DNA of 64,000 nt, taken from positions 54,662 through 118,661 of the forward strand of contig CASJPF010000007.1 in NCBI GenBank assembly GCA_949383255.1, given 5' to 3'. Below are positions 44,976-53,621 of this stretch, in pieces (position 1 is the first letter of the stretch; each line of letters starts with the position of its first letter). A model generated the notes under the pieces. The model was not told the origin of the DNA. It ran no database searches and worked only from the letters and a program-made list of their open reading frames with translations. This stretch comes from Lachnospiraceae bacterium (lineage in GTDB: Bacteria > Bacillota > Clostridia > Lachnospirales > Lachnospiraceae). Position numbers and translations under genes: made by a program.

Positions 44976-46727
44976 TCAACGAAAACTTTTAATCCAATTA
45001 ATGAGAGAATCGTGATACACATTGTCAGTTACATCTTTGCGCATTTGGTCGGTAACAGGTCCATTTTTCTCCATAATGGCAAGTATCGCTTCCTGTAATC
45101 CCGCAATTTTGCCTTTTTCAAAATCTTCTGAAGTATCAGAGAATTTCTTGTCTGTGTTGGCAGCGCTCACAGAAACGGTTTTTTCAGCTGCAACAGGAGT
45201 TGTGGTTGTTTCAGAGGTTTTTTGAACTTCTGTGTTGTCCTGAGGAGTAGCTTTTTCGGAGATTTTTTGAACTTCTGTGTTGTTATGAGGAGCAGCTTTT
45301 ACTGAGGAAACAGATTTTGTAGTGTCCTCCACATGAAGTTCAACAGGGGTAATTGTGGGCTGTTTTTCACAAGTGCTATCTGTTATAGGCAGCCAGATAT
45401 CGCCGGAATTTGCTTTTACGTTGACACAAATATTACCATTTTCAACACGAACTTTCTGACCAGAAAGCGCACCAATGTACTCTGCAACATTTCCAGCAGG
45501 AAGTGTCATTGTAAAGTCGCTGTCGTCGTTATTGACAGTGATAACAACACTTTCTCCTTCAAAGTTCCGCGAGAAAGCATATTGACGATTCATTAGTTTC
45601 AGCTCTTTGTAGTCTCCATAGGACAGTGCTTTCGATTGTTGTCTGGTGCGTCCTAGAGCAGCAATAAGCGCTGTAAAAGAGTTGTCTGTCAAAGCGTTCT
45701 TGTAATCTTCAAGGTTGAGTGCAGGGCGGAGAGAATCGTCGGAGAATCTTTCCTTTCTGCCCTCAATGCCGAACTCAGAACCATAGTACAGCGATGGAAT
45801 ACCCGGCAAGGTGTACATTAGAATGTGCACTGGCATAAAGTGGGCTTTGTTGTTCAGCTTTGTGTAGATGCGCTCCACATCATGGTTGTCCACAAAATTA
45901 TAGAGTTTGAAGCCGTTTGGATTGTTGTTGCCCATATCATACAGACGTTTTACAGTGTGCGCAATCTCAAAGAAATTGTGATCGTTATGGCCTGAATAAA
46001 GTGCTTTGTGCAACTGATAATTGGTGACAGAGTGTAAAGTTCCTTCGTTGACCCAGCGCGAGTAATCTCCATGAATCACTTCTCCCATAAGCCAGAAATC
46101 CGGTTTGACTTCGTTTGCTACGTGGCGCAGAGCCTTCATAAAGTCGAAGTCAAGTACGTCCGCCGCGTCGAGACGAATACCATCCACGTCAAACTCGCTT
46201 ACCCAGAAGCGAATAACATCGCAAATATAGTCTTTCACTGCGGGATTTCTTTGATTGAGCTTTACCAATAGGTTGTAGCCACCCCAGTTTTCATAGCAGA
46301 AACCATCGTTATACTCGTTGTTGCCGCCAAAGTTTACATTGCAATACCAATCTCTGTACGAAGAGCTTTCGCGTTTTTCTTTAATGTCTTTAAACGCAAA
46401 AAAATCGCGTCCGGTATGGTTAAAAACACCATCAAAAATTACTTTAATTTCTTTTTTATGACATTCTGCCACAAAATTTTTTAGGTCTTCATTGTCACCA
46501 AGGCGGCTGTCAAGTTTTTTGTAATCTGTTGTTTCATAACCGTGACCTACAGATTCAAACAGCGGTCCAATATAGATTGCGTTGCAGCCAATGCTTTTGA
46601 TGTGATCAATCCACGGCAATAGCGTATTTAACCGATGTTCTGGTTTCCCATAAGCATTTTCCTTTGGTGCGCCAGTCAGCCCTAAAGGATAGATGTGGTA
46701 AAAGATAGCTTCATCGTACCAAGCCAT
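44976..46727 (-). CDS. GH13 alpha-amylase with C-terminal tail
   Basis: A 583-residue glycosidase without a signal peptide, so cytoplasmic. DGIRLDAADVLDF holds the nucleophile Asp187, WLMGEVIHGD the acid Glu216 and YNFVDNHDVERI the third acid Asp283. It resembles neopullulanase/cyclomaltodextrinase-type enzymes acting on maltodextrins. Residues from about 452 onward are an added tail. This includes a Thr/Ser/Glu-rich linker with two copies of NTEVQKISEKATPQ-like sequence and an end that looks helical (FEKGKIAGLQEAILAIMEKN). The tail is not part of the enzyme fold and its role is unknown. The ATG has an AAAGGGGG site. Confidence 0.88.
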   Translation of the reverse strand: MAWYDEAIFYHIYPLGLTGAPKENAYGKPEHRLNTLLPWIDHIKSIGCNAIYIGPLFESVGHGYETTDYKKLDSRLGDNEDLKNFVAECHKKEIKVIFDGVFNHTGRDFFAFKDIKEKRESSSYRDWYCNVNFGGNNEYNDGFCYENWGGYNLLVKLNQRNPAVKDYICDVIRFWVSEFDVDGIRLDAADVLDFDFMKALRHVANEVKPDFWLMGEVIHGDYSRWVNEGTLHSVTNYQLHKALYSGHNDHNFFEIAHTVKRLYDMGNNNPNGFKLYNFVDNHDVERIYTKLNNKAHFMPVHILMYTLPGIPSLYYGSEFGIEGRKERFSDDSLRPALNLEDYKNALTDNSFTALIAALGRTRQQSKALSYGDYKELKLMNRQYAFSRNFEGESVVITVNNDDSDFTMTLPAGNVAEYIGALSGQKVRVENGNICVNVKANSGDIWLPITDSTCEKQPTITPVELHVEDTTKSVSSVKAAPHNNTEVQKISEKATPQDNTEVQKTSETTTTPVAAEKTVSVSAANTDKKFSDTSEDFEKGKIAGLQEAILAIMEKNGPVTDQMRKDVTDNVYHDSLINWIKSFR

Positions 46728-46755
46728 TTTTATGTCCCCCTTTAAATTAAAAATT

Positions 46756-46873
46756 ATTTATAACTATGAATGGTACATGTTTCTGTAGTTATAAATTTCC
46801 AAAACCAAGTATAACACAGAATTGAACAGTGGTCAAATTATACAAATGTACAAACTTGGTAACACTGTTACCA
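46756..46873 (-). promoter_or_regulatory. GH13 promoter, operator and leader hairpin
   Basis: On the minus strand TTGACC (46830-46835) and TATACT (46807-46812) are 17 bases apart. Upstream of the -35 lies the perfect palindrome TTGGTAACACTGTTACCAA (46855-46873), with a further TGTAACA half-site beside it. The leader contains ATTTATAACTA and TAGTTATAAAT (46756-46766 and 46786-46796), an 11-bp hairpin. The palindrome is a good operator candidate for a sugar-responsive regulator; no such gene is nearby. Confidence 0.55.
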
Positions 46874-47038
46874 ATATGTAACAGTTCAGCCATGCTATTC
46901 ATAAGTTGCCAGAATATATATTTTCACCAATGATATTAAGCTTTTGCTGGCAATTTGTTTCATGATGGGGATCCTCCCTATAGAATTAATTGTATAAATT
47001 GTCCTTAGTGAGCAAATTTCCACGTATAGTTTGCACAA

Positions 47039-48901
47039 TCAATTCTGCATGGCAGAACTGTTACACCAATATACTTCATATAACTGGCGATACGCTTCCT
47101 TTCGCGCAGATGCAAACGTTTGTTTAATATTTTCTAAAACAAACGGGTCGCGGAGGCGAGCCGTCAGAAGCGGAGAGAATCGTTTTCCTTCTAAAGAAAG
47201 TGCCTCTTGAATAATTGCATCAAAGCTCTTTTTGGGGCGGCCGTAGAGCCACGGACGATTTAGAGAATTATCAATCCAATCTATCAATCCAACTACATCA
47301 ACCATCTGGCGGCAGGGACATGCTAAACGTTTGTAGGTTTCGGGATAGCCGTGAGAGCCATCATACCAACTGTGATGTCCCAGTGCTGCCGCAGCGTAGG
47401 CGTGGGTTGATGCGCAGGTGTCAAGACGTTTGCAGCCAACAATTGTATGTAAATGTGTAATTTCATACTCCTCATCAAACCATTGTCTTGCCGTCCGAGT
47501 AAACAGGTTAATAAAATTAATTTTGCCAACGTCATGAAGCACACCACAGTTCATAGCAAAGTCGTGCACCGTCTGCCGTTTAGCGGTGGGATTTGTTATT
47601 TTTTTAATCTGTTCAATGTCATCAAAAAAGTCTGACTCTTCGCGTAAAATAATATCACAGAGAACCGCGGCAGTTTCACCTACAACTTGTGAATGAACAT
47701 AGACATCTGGAGCAAAGTGTATCATAATGTTTTGCTGAAAGTCACCGTAGGAGATACTATGTGGCGTCTCGATAAAGGTGGTCGAGAGCTGGCGAAGATA
47801 GAAAAAGATTTGTTCATTTGCCTTGTTTTTGGGAAAAGCCTCCGCATAGGAAAGTACTTTGAGATATAGGCTTTCCAGATATTTTTCGCGTTTTGATAAC
47901 TGTTCTGGATATTCGCGCAGATACTGGCAGTAGAATGCCGGAAGGGAAATGGCAGCATATATATTTTCGGATGAAAAGCTTGAGATGTCTGCCTGATCCA
48001 TAAGTTTTTCTATTTTTCCAAGCAATTCTTCAAGTGTGAGCAGTCCGCAGTAGTATTCAATCGCATGACAGGAGAAGGCAGAACGAATGGGAGGTGTCTC
48101 CCTCTTGCTGAGTGCTTCTGCTATCCGCTGTTGGTGGACAAGATGGGCAGACTCCATAATTGTTGTGACATCCTGTGCAGTCATATCATTATCGCGGCTA
48201 TAGGAAATGCTGGAAGCCATTTGCTGGTGCGTCATATAAATGTATTTGTTCCATGAAAGTTCTGGTGCATTTTCCCGATATCCCTCATCTTGTAAAATTT
48301 GAAGAGTTTGTCTGATTACACGGATTTTGGCACTGGCAGATTTAAATTGTCCGAGTGCTGTATTGGCGCGTGAGCGCAGAATATATCCTTTGGTTTCTGT
48401 GTCATCAATCTCGTCAAAATATTTAAGATATGCTGCCGCTTCGGCAAAACATAAGCGCATCTGTGACATATAGTACTCGCTGTCTGTCAAATCAATACCA
48501 ACCATTTTGGTGCACATATTATGACGTCCTATTCCTAACCAATACAAGCAGCGTATAATTGTGTTGCGATCCTTGGTGTGCCGTGCCCGACTTAACAGTG
48601 CCTGATAAATTTGGCAGAACAATCCGCTGTCTAATTCATCTTTTCCATTTAATAGTGCATTCGCAAACTCTTCTAGCTCTGCTAACTCCTCGGGCTGCGC
48701 TTCAAAAAGTCTGTCAAATAAAGGAAATAGTCCATCGCGCAGCAGTTCAATATTACGACTAATTTTTTTTTGTAACAGATGACGGTCATGCTGTAGTTTT
48801 TCTTGAAAGGCGGCTAAAGAGTGAACGGGGGGATGACTACATAAAGTTAATAAAGTGATATCTTTTAGGTTTGCGATATATTCTTCCTGATAGGCCTGCA
48901 T
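47039..48901 (-). CDS. HD-GYP-like domain protein
   Basis: A 620-residue protein without membrane segments. The first 400 residues are helical and resemble TPR-like repeats. The last part is an HD domain: VYVHSQVVGETAAVL, NCGVLHDVGKINFINL (metal site) and LGHHSWYDGSHGYPETYKRL, close to the HHE-DGxGYP motif of cyclic-di-GMP phosphodiesterases but with an extra residue. A phosphodiesterase or related metal hydrolase is likely. It follows a hybrid histidine kinase gene after 52 bases, on the same strand. Confidence 0.8.
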   Translation of the reverse strand: MQAYQEEYIANLKDITLLTLCSHPPVHSLAAFQEKLQHDRHLLQKKISRNIELLRDGLFPLFDRLFEAQPEELAELEEFANALLNGKDELDSGLFCQIYQALLSRARHTKDRNTIIRCLYWLGIGRHNMCTKMVGIDLTDSEYYMSQMRLCFAEAAAYLKYFDEIDDTETKGYILRSRANTALGQFKSASAKIRVIRQTLQILQDEGYRENAPELSWNKYIYMTHQQMASSISYSRDNDMTAQDVTTIMESAHLVHQQRIAEALSKRETPPIRSAFSCHAIEYYCGLLTLEELLGKIEKLMDQADISSFSSENIYAAISLPAFYCQYLREYPEQLSKREKYLESLYLKVLSYAEAFPKNKANEQIFFYLRQLSTTFIETPHSISYGDFQQNIMIHFAPDVYVHSQVVGETAAVLCDIILREESDFFDDIEQIKKITNPTAKRQTVHDFAMNCGVLHDVGKINFINLFTRTARQWFDEEYEITHLHTIVGCKRLDTCASTHAYAAAALGHHSWYDGSHGYPETYKRLACPCRQMVDVVGLIDWIDNSLNRPWLYGRPKKSFDAIIQEALSLEGKRFSPLLTARLRDPFVLENIKQTFASARKEAYRQLYEVYWCNSSAMQN

Positions 48902-48953
48902 TGATACACTCCCTCCATTATAATCGTTTCTAAAATAATTTTATTATAAAATT

Positions 48954-50816
48954 TCACAAATTGGTATGTGAAAGGCGCTTGTGCAGGATTTCATGCAGGC
49001 GGTCTGCATTCACTGGCTTAGAGCAATGTTCATTCATTCCAGCCTCTTGTGATAGTCGGATATCTTCCACAAAGGCATTTGCAGTCATTGCGACAATCCA
49101 GACGGTTTGTGCATCTTTTCGGGGAAGCTGCCGAATTTTTTTTGCAGCATCATAACCATTCATAAGAGGCATCTGAATATCCATAAAAATCAAATCAAAA
49201 TATCCCTCTGGGGAATGACTGAAAATCTCTACAGCGCGAAGTCCATTTTCTGCCGTCTCTACCTGCACGCCCGTCAACGATAGCAGCTCCAAGGCAATTT
49301 CACGGTTTAGTTCATTATCCTCAACCAGCAAGAGACGATAACGACTGTAGTCAAAATCAATCTCTAGGGAGTCACTATGCTTTTGCTGTATTTTGGCAGT
49401 CAATTCGGATAAAGTTGCAAACAATCTACTTTGAAATAGCGGACAAGGGACAAAGCCATTGATGCCCGCTCTGGTCGCACGATATTCAATCTGTACCCAG
49501 TCTGCATCTGCAACCATGATGATTGGAAAATCTTTTCCGGCAAGTTGACGTACATGAGATGCCATGTCTAGAGCGGACATATCCGTAAGTTGTTGACCAA
49601 CGAGTAGTGCGCAAGGCATACGGTTTTCGTATTGTGCCTCAGTCAGCCATGTCACAGTTTCGATACCACTTTTTAGATGTATGACGTTCATTCCACCATC
49701 CTTTAGATAATCAATAATCTGTTGTGCTAAATTGTCTAAAGATTCTGCGATCAACACAGTCTGTCCTGTGGGAAGAGGGTATTGGTCTTGGTTTACAGAG
49801 GCCACATTTAATGGAATGGATAAGTGGAAGCAACTTCCTTTTCCTTCGGTACTTTCGACGGTTATCTCACCACCCATGCGTTCGAGCAGGTTTTTGACAA
49901 TCGACATACCAAGTCCTGTACCTTCTATTTTATTGATAGTGGAGTTGTTGACACGCTCGAAGGGAATAAATATTCGTTTTAAAAATTCTGGACTCATACC
50001 AATGCCATTGTCCTCGCACACAAAATCTAGCCATACTTTCTGTTGTTTTTCTTGCTGTTTGCTCTCAATGTGTTGCGCAAAACTTACATAGATACTGCCT
50101 TCTTTTTGGGTGTATTTCACGGCATTTCCAATAATGTTTACTAGAATTTGACGCAGATGAAGCGGATCTCCAATTAAATTTTCCGCATAAATTTTTCCAA
50201 TTTCCATCTGAAAGAATTGATGTTTCTGGGCTGCTTGTGGTCGAATGATAATTGTGATATCATGCACCATGTCCGCCAGCGAGAAAGTTTCCTCGCTCAG
50301 TGTCATACGCCCGCTGGCAATTCGTGACATATCGAGCACATCATTGACAAGGCTCATCAGATGGGAAGAGGCTGTCTGAATTTTTTGCAGACAGTCGAGC
50401 ACGCGTGGTTTTTCATCAATGTGTGACAGACCGATGGAAGTCATACCCATAATTGCATTCATTGGGGTGCGGATATCATGAGACATATTGGATAGAAATT
50501 TGCTTTTGGCTTGGTTTTCTTCCTCACATGCGCGCAGGGCCTCCGAGAGTTCTGCATTCTGGCGTTGGAGCTGATCGAGTATCGTTTGGTATTGCGATTT
50601 GCTGGTGCTTTCAAGTATCCAAAGTTCATGCAGAGTGTCTAGCATGATGCGTCTAATGTCTTGATTTTCTACAATATATTCTGGATTGGTGCGCAACAAC
50701 TGTTCTAAATTAAGATTTGTGAGCGCACATGCGGCATTGTCTGCAAACAGGATTTGCGGTTGTTCACCTAGATGGCACTCAACAATAAGATATCCATTAG
50801 TTTTTTCGCTTTCCAT
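48954..50816 (-). CDS. hybrid sensor histidine kinase/response regulator
   Basis: A 620-residue soluble kinase. An N-terminal sensory part of about 80 residues and a coiled coil precede the phosphorylation site FLSNMSHDIRTPMNAIMGM (His113). The ATPase domain follows (NIIGNAVKYTQKEG, DNGIGMSPEFL, EGTGLGMSIVKNLLERMGGE). Then comes a receiver-like region lacking the usual acid pocket (about 350-470) and a full receiver (LLLVEDNELNREIALELL, DLIFMDIQMPLMNGYDAAKK). The HD-GYP-like protein encoded next may be its output. Confidence 0.9.
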   Translation of the reverse strand: MESEKTNGYLIVECHLGEQPQILFADNAACALTNLNLEQLLRTNPEYIVENQDIRRIMLDTLHELWILESTSKSQYQTILDQLQRQNAELSEALRACEEENQAKSKFLSNMSHDIRTPMNAIMGMTSIGLSHIDEKPRVLDCLQKIQTASSHLMSLVNDVLDMSRIASGRMTLSEETFSLADMVHDITIIIRPQAAQKHQFFQMEIGKIYAENLIGDPLHLRQILVNIIGNAVKYTQKEGSIYVSFAQHIESKQQEKQQKVWLDFVCEDNGIGMSPEFLKRIFIPFERVNNSTINKIEGTGLGMSIVKNLLERMGGEITVESTEGKGSCFHLSIPLNVASVNQDQYPLPTGQTVLIAESLDNLAQQIIDYLKDGGMNVIHLKSGIETVTWLTEAQYENRMPCALLVGQQLTDMSALDMASHVRQLAGKDFPIIMVADADWVQIEYRATRAGINGFVPCPLFQSRLFATLSELTAKIQQKHSDSLEIDFDYSRYRLLLVEDNELNREIALELLSLTGVQVETAENGLRAVEIFSHSPEGYFDLIFMDIQMPLMNGYDAAKKIRQLPRKDAQTVWIVAMTANAFVEDIRLSQEAGMNEHCSKPVNADRLHEILHKRLSHTNL

Positions 50817-51221
50817 ATCTTTCTATATCCTTTTTATTGTTATATGAGGAGTTGTTAAAATTGTAGCAGTTTATCCTTACGAAATTGTCTACAAATCAAG
50901 CGATGCGTGCAGAGGGTTTTCCCTACACGATTGTGAATTTAGTATATCATATCAGGGTTTGATGCGCAATAAAATCCAAAGTATTTTCGCGGGTTAGTGA
51001 ATCTAATAGGTTACTATTCATAAACAATGTCATTCCGTTAAAAAGATTTTCCAAACTATGGTCCCATAAAAAGTTTGAGAACAAAACCAAAACACAGAAG
51101 AACTCCAAACTTATTTTCAGCTTGTTTTTTGGAATTTGGTCTTAACTAATTGACATTGTGACAATTATGATGCGTTTGTTTGACAAAGAACAGATTTTAA
51201 AATCATTTATTTAGAAGTGAA
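50817..51221. other. gap upstream of the hybrid kinase gene
   Basis: AT-rich, no gene recognised. GGTTACTATTCAT near 51009 resembles the end of the long dispersed repeat family; nothing else of that repeat is present here. The promoter of the kinase operon should lie at the left side. Confidence 0.35.
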
Positions 51222-51362
51222 AGGAATGATACAGATAGAGAAACAGCAGAGAGGATGATTAGAAAAGGAAGATTATCATTGGAAGAAATTGCAGACTATG
51301 TTCCAGCATTATCAATGGAAAAATTAAAGGAAATTGAGGATGAGGTTATGCAATTGATATAA
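51222..51362 (+). pseudogene. Rpn/PD-(D/E)XK transposase-like nuclease, C-terminal scrap
   Basis: The frame reads DRETAERMIRKGRLSLEEIA, DYVPALSMEKLKEIEDEVMQ and LI, then stops. It matches the C-terminal end of Rpn-family recombination-promoting nucleases. No start or nuclease domain is present. Confidence 0.5.
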
Positions 51363-51391
51363 TTCAGATGTAGAAGATAGTAGTAATAGCA

Positions 51392-51433
51392 ATGCAACAA
51401 AACCATGACACACGTGTCATGGTTTTGTTGCAT
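51392..51433. terminator. perfect 20-bp hairpin
   Basis: ATGCAACAAAACCATGACAC and its exact complement are separated by two bases. It lies between the nuclease scrap and the end of the GH5 gene and probably terminates transcription in both directions. Confidence 0.6.
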
Positions 51434-51481
51434 AAAAATTATTAGTGAGGAAAACTTTTGTCCATGAATGTCCTTCTACAT

Positions 51482-52927
51482 TTAATATGCAAAGCGTGAA
51501 GTATCTTTTATGCCAATGTTATCTGCATAAAATACATAATTTCCCCATTCAGTAAGACTGCTTCCCTGCCAGTCATTTGCGATATCCAAAGAAAGATCAA
51601 TGCCGCTATTTCCGTTCCATGACCATGCAATGTAGCCGATTCCTTTATCAGTGCAGTGTTGCATAATTGTTGTCTCATCCACATCTGCGCCATTTTGCCA
51701 GTTACCAAATTCACCGATACAGAAGCAGACGCCAGTAGAAAGCATGGAGTCAATGTTGCTTTTTACTGTTGCAGAATCTTTTCCGGCAACAGAATACATA
51801 TGGATTGAAATCATAGTGTTTCCAGTTTTATCTGCGGATACAACACGTTGGCTGTTGTTGATACAAGTTGATGTTTCCTGCCCATAGCCGGAGGTATCAA
51901 TCATAATAACATTTTCAATGCCAGCATCTCTAAGGGTGCAAATAGCCGATTGGTAAGCACTTGTCCAAGTGGATGCATTATTCCACGTCCCAAGCCACTC
52001 ATTTGCAATATTTAATATTACATATTTTTTGTGTGCATTAATCAGATCCTTGATTTCAAGCCAGTAGTTTACAGCATTGTTCAGACGACTGACATCGTCA
52101 TAGCCTGTGTGGTCGTGCACTTCCAGAATACAGATTAAGCCTCTTGACTCACACCATGAAATGATATTTTCTACTTCTGAGCGCTGTGTTTTATTCCACT
52201 GTGTTCCGTCTGCTAGTACTACACGAACACAGTTTGCGCCGCGGTCTGCGATTGCGTTGATGGAAGTTTGTGTTTCATTAGGATACCATGCATGGGCTAC
52301 ATTGATGCCACGCATAAGAAATTCTTTTCCATCTGCATCATAAAGTCTGCCGTCACGCACATACATGCCATTAGAGGAAGAAGTACTTTCTGGTTCTACT
52401 ATAACATAATCAAGTGCTGTATGCCCCCAATCTGTTGATACACCATATTTATGCTCGCCGGGTGTAAGATAGACAGTTTGTGTGAATGCTTCCCATTTGT
52501 TTCCGCTTGTATAGAGAGTGCCTGCGCTATTCTCATCAAGATACAAAAAGTTTTCCTTATAGGAATCTGCGTTGGTTATAATGGTAAGCTTATAATTGCC
52601 CGAAGTGGCAACATTGAAAGACACTTCGCCCCATCCAGATTCAAGGTATAGGTAGCCACTGCCAGAATATCCGGAAAAAGTGGAATTTTCAATTCGGTTT
52701 TTTCCGTTTTGTTCATAGCGATTTGCATACTCAAACTCGTAACGATTACCAGATTTTATATTCGTTTCTGAGCTTGCAGTAGTTTCAAAAGCAGTCGTCT
52801 GTTGGTTTGAAGTTACCGCAGCGTGTGCCTTTTGTCCTGAAAAAGCAAAAACTGAGGCAAAGGTCATAGACACAAAGGCAGCAGTACTTGCTGCAAGGGA
52901 TAAAATTTTCTTGTAATTTTTTCTCAT
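51482..52927 (-). CDS. secreted GH5 endo-beta-mannanase-like enzyme with CBM
   Basis: A 481-residue exported enzyme. The signal peptide ends near AHA-AV (residue 37). Residues about 62-178 form a CBM35/CBM6-like beta-sandwich (EFEYANRYEQNG to DYVIVEPE). The catalytic domain starts GMYVRDGRLYDADGKEFLMR, carries the acid Glu310 in LNIANEWLG and the nucleophile Glu406 in CIGEFGNW. The opening and the NVAHAWYP string resemble GH5 mannanases, though cellulase activity is possible. There is no cell-wall anchor. The ATG has a TGGAGG site. Confidence 0.82.
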   Translation of the reverse strand: MRKNYKKILSLAASTAAFVSMTFASVFAFSGQKAHAAVTSNQQTTAFETTASSETNIKSGNRYEFEYANRYEQNGKNRIENSTFSGYSGSGYLYLESGWGEVSFNVATSGNYKLTIITNADSYKENFLYLDENSAGTLYTSGNKWEAFTQTVYLTPGEHKYGVSTDWGHTALDYVIVEPESTSSSNGMYVRDGRLYDADGKEFLMRGINVAHAWYPNETQTSINAIADRGANCVRVVLADGTQWNKTQRSEVENIISWCESRGLICILEVHDHTGYDDVSRLNNAVNYWLEIKDLINAHKKYVILNIANEWLGTWNNASTWTSAYQSAICTLRDAGIENVIMIDTSGYGQETSTCINNSQRVVSADKTGNTMISIHMYSVAGKDSATVKSNIDSMLSTGVCFCIGEFGNWQNGADVDETTIMQHCTDKGIGYIAWSWNGNSGIDLSLDIANDWQGSSLTEWGNYVFYADNIGIKDTSRFAY

Positions 52928-53621
52928 GTAAAACCTCCATTTGCGTGAGATCGTCTCTTAGAAGTTTTTTGTATCTGTTTTTTTGTGGCAGATTCTGCAA
53001 TAGATGTACACAAATACAAAAGACTTCAAGCGTCTATAAAATATCCATTCGGTGTAATAGGGATTGATAGAACAGTGTTGGCGCCAAAACAACTGGTAAT
53101 CTATCTGATTATTACGCCTTGAAACTAAAATACATTAAAAACTAAAGAAAAACAATGGTTAAAATATAAACTTAATTTAGCTAATTGTTGTATGAATCTA
53201 CTACGTACAAAGTGATGTTTATTGATATGTAATAAATAAAATAAGTAAATATAAGTTAAAAATGACAAAAGTATATAAGAAGTAGCAAGGAGAAGTGGAA
53301 ATGATAGATTCTAAAAGGAAACTTTGTAGAATTAAAACTAAACGCACAAAAGAATGCGAAATAAATTACATAAAAAGCGTTATTTTAAGGCGATTTTTAA
53401 ATATTAACTGTTTTGTAGGGCAATTTCATAAAAAAAGTGGTTTTTTTATATAGAAAATAGGTAATATTATATACTCCATAAAAACTTTGTGGTAAAATAT
53501 AATAAGCTTTAAAACAAACAGGATTCAATAACTGTAGGAAGCAAAACTATTATTTATAGAAAGAGGCAAAGATTTTGTAGCTTTCTATAAATAGAACTTA
53601 TGAGAAGGGGGCATGTTCATC
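52928..53621. promoter_or_regulatory. long divergent control region
   Basis: About 690 bases separate the mannanase-like gene from the hydrogenase gene. It is very AT-rich. A 50-codon ORF lies at 53301-53453, a TATAAT at 53498-53503, and 13-bp inverted arms TATTTATAGAAAG/CTTTCTATAAATA at 53551-53563 and 53581-53593, ending 11 bases before the AAGGGG site. The hairpin sits in the likely leader of the hydrogenase gene and could regulate it. Confidence 0.45.
53301..53453 (+). CDS. 50-residue basic peptide, unknown
   Basis: An ATG with an AAGGAG site 8 bases upstream opens 50 codons rich in Lys and Arg (MIDSKRKLCRIKTKRTKECE at the start, GQFHKKSGFFI at the end). It lies in an otherwise empty control region. 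No family is recognised, and the AT-rich setting makes a chance ORF quite possible. Confidence 0.25.
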   Translation: MIDSKRKLCRIKTKRTKECEINYIKSVILRRFLNINCFVGQFHKKSGFFI

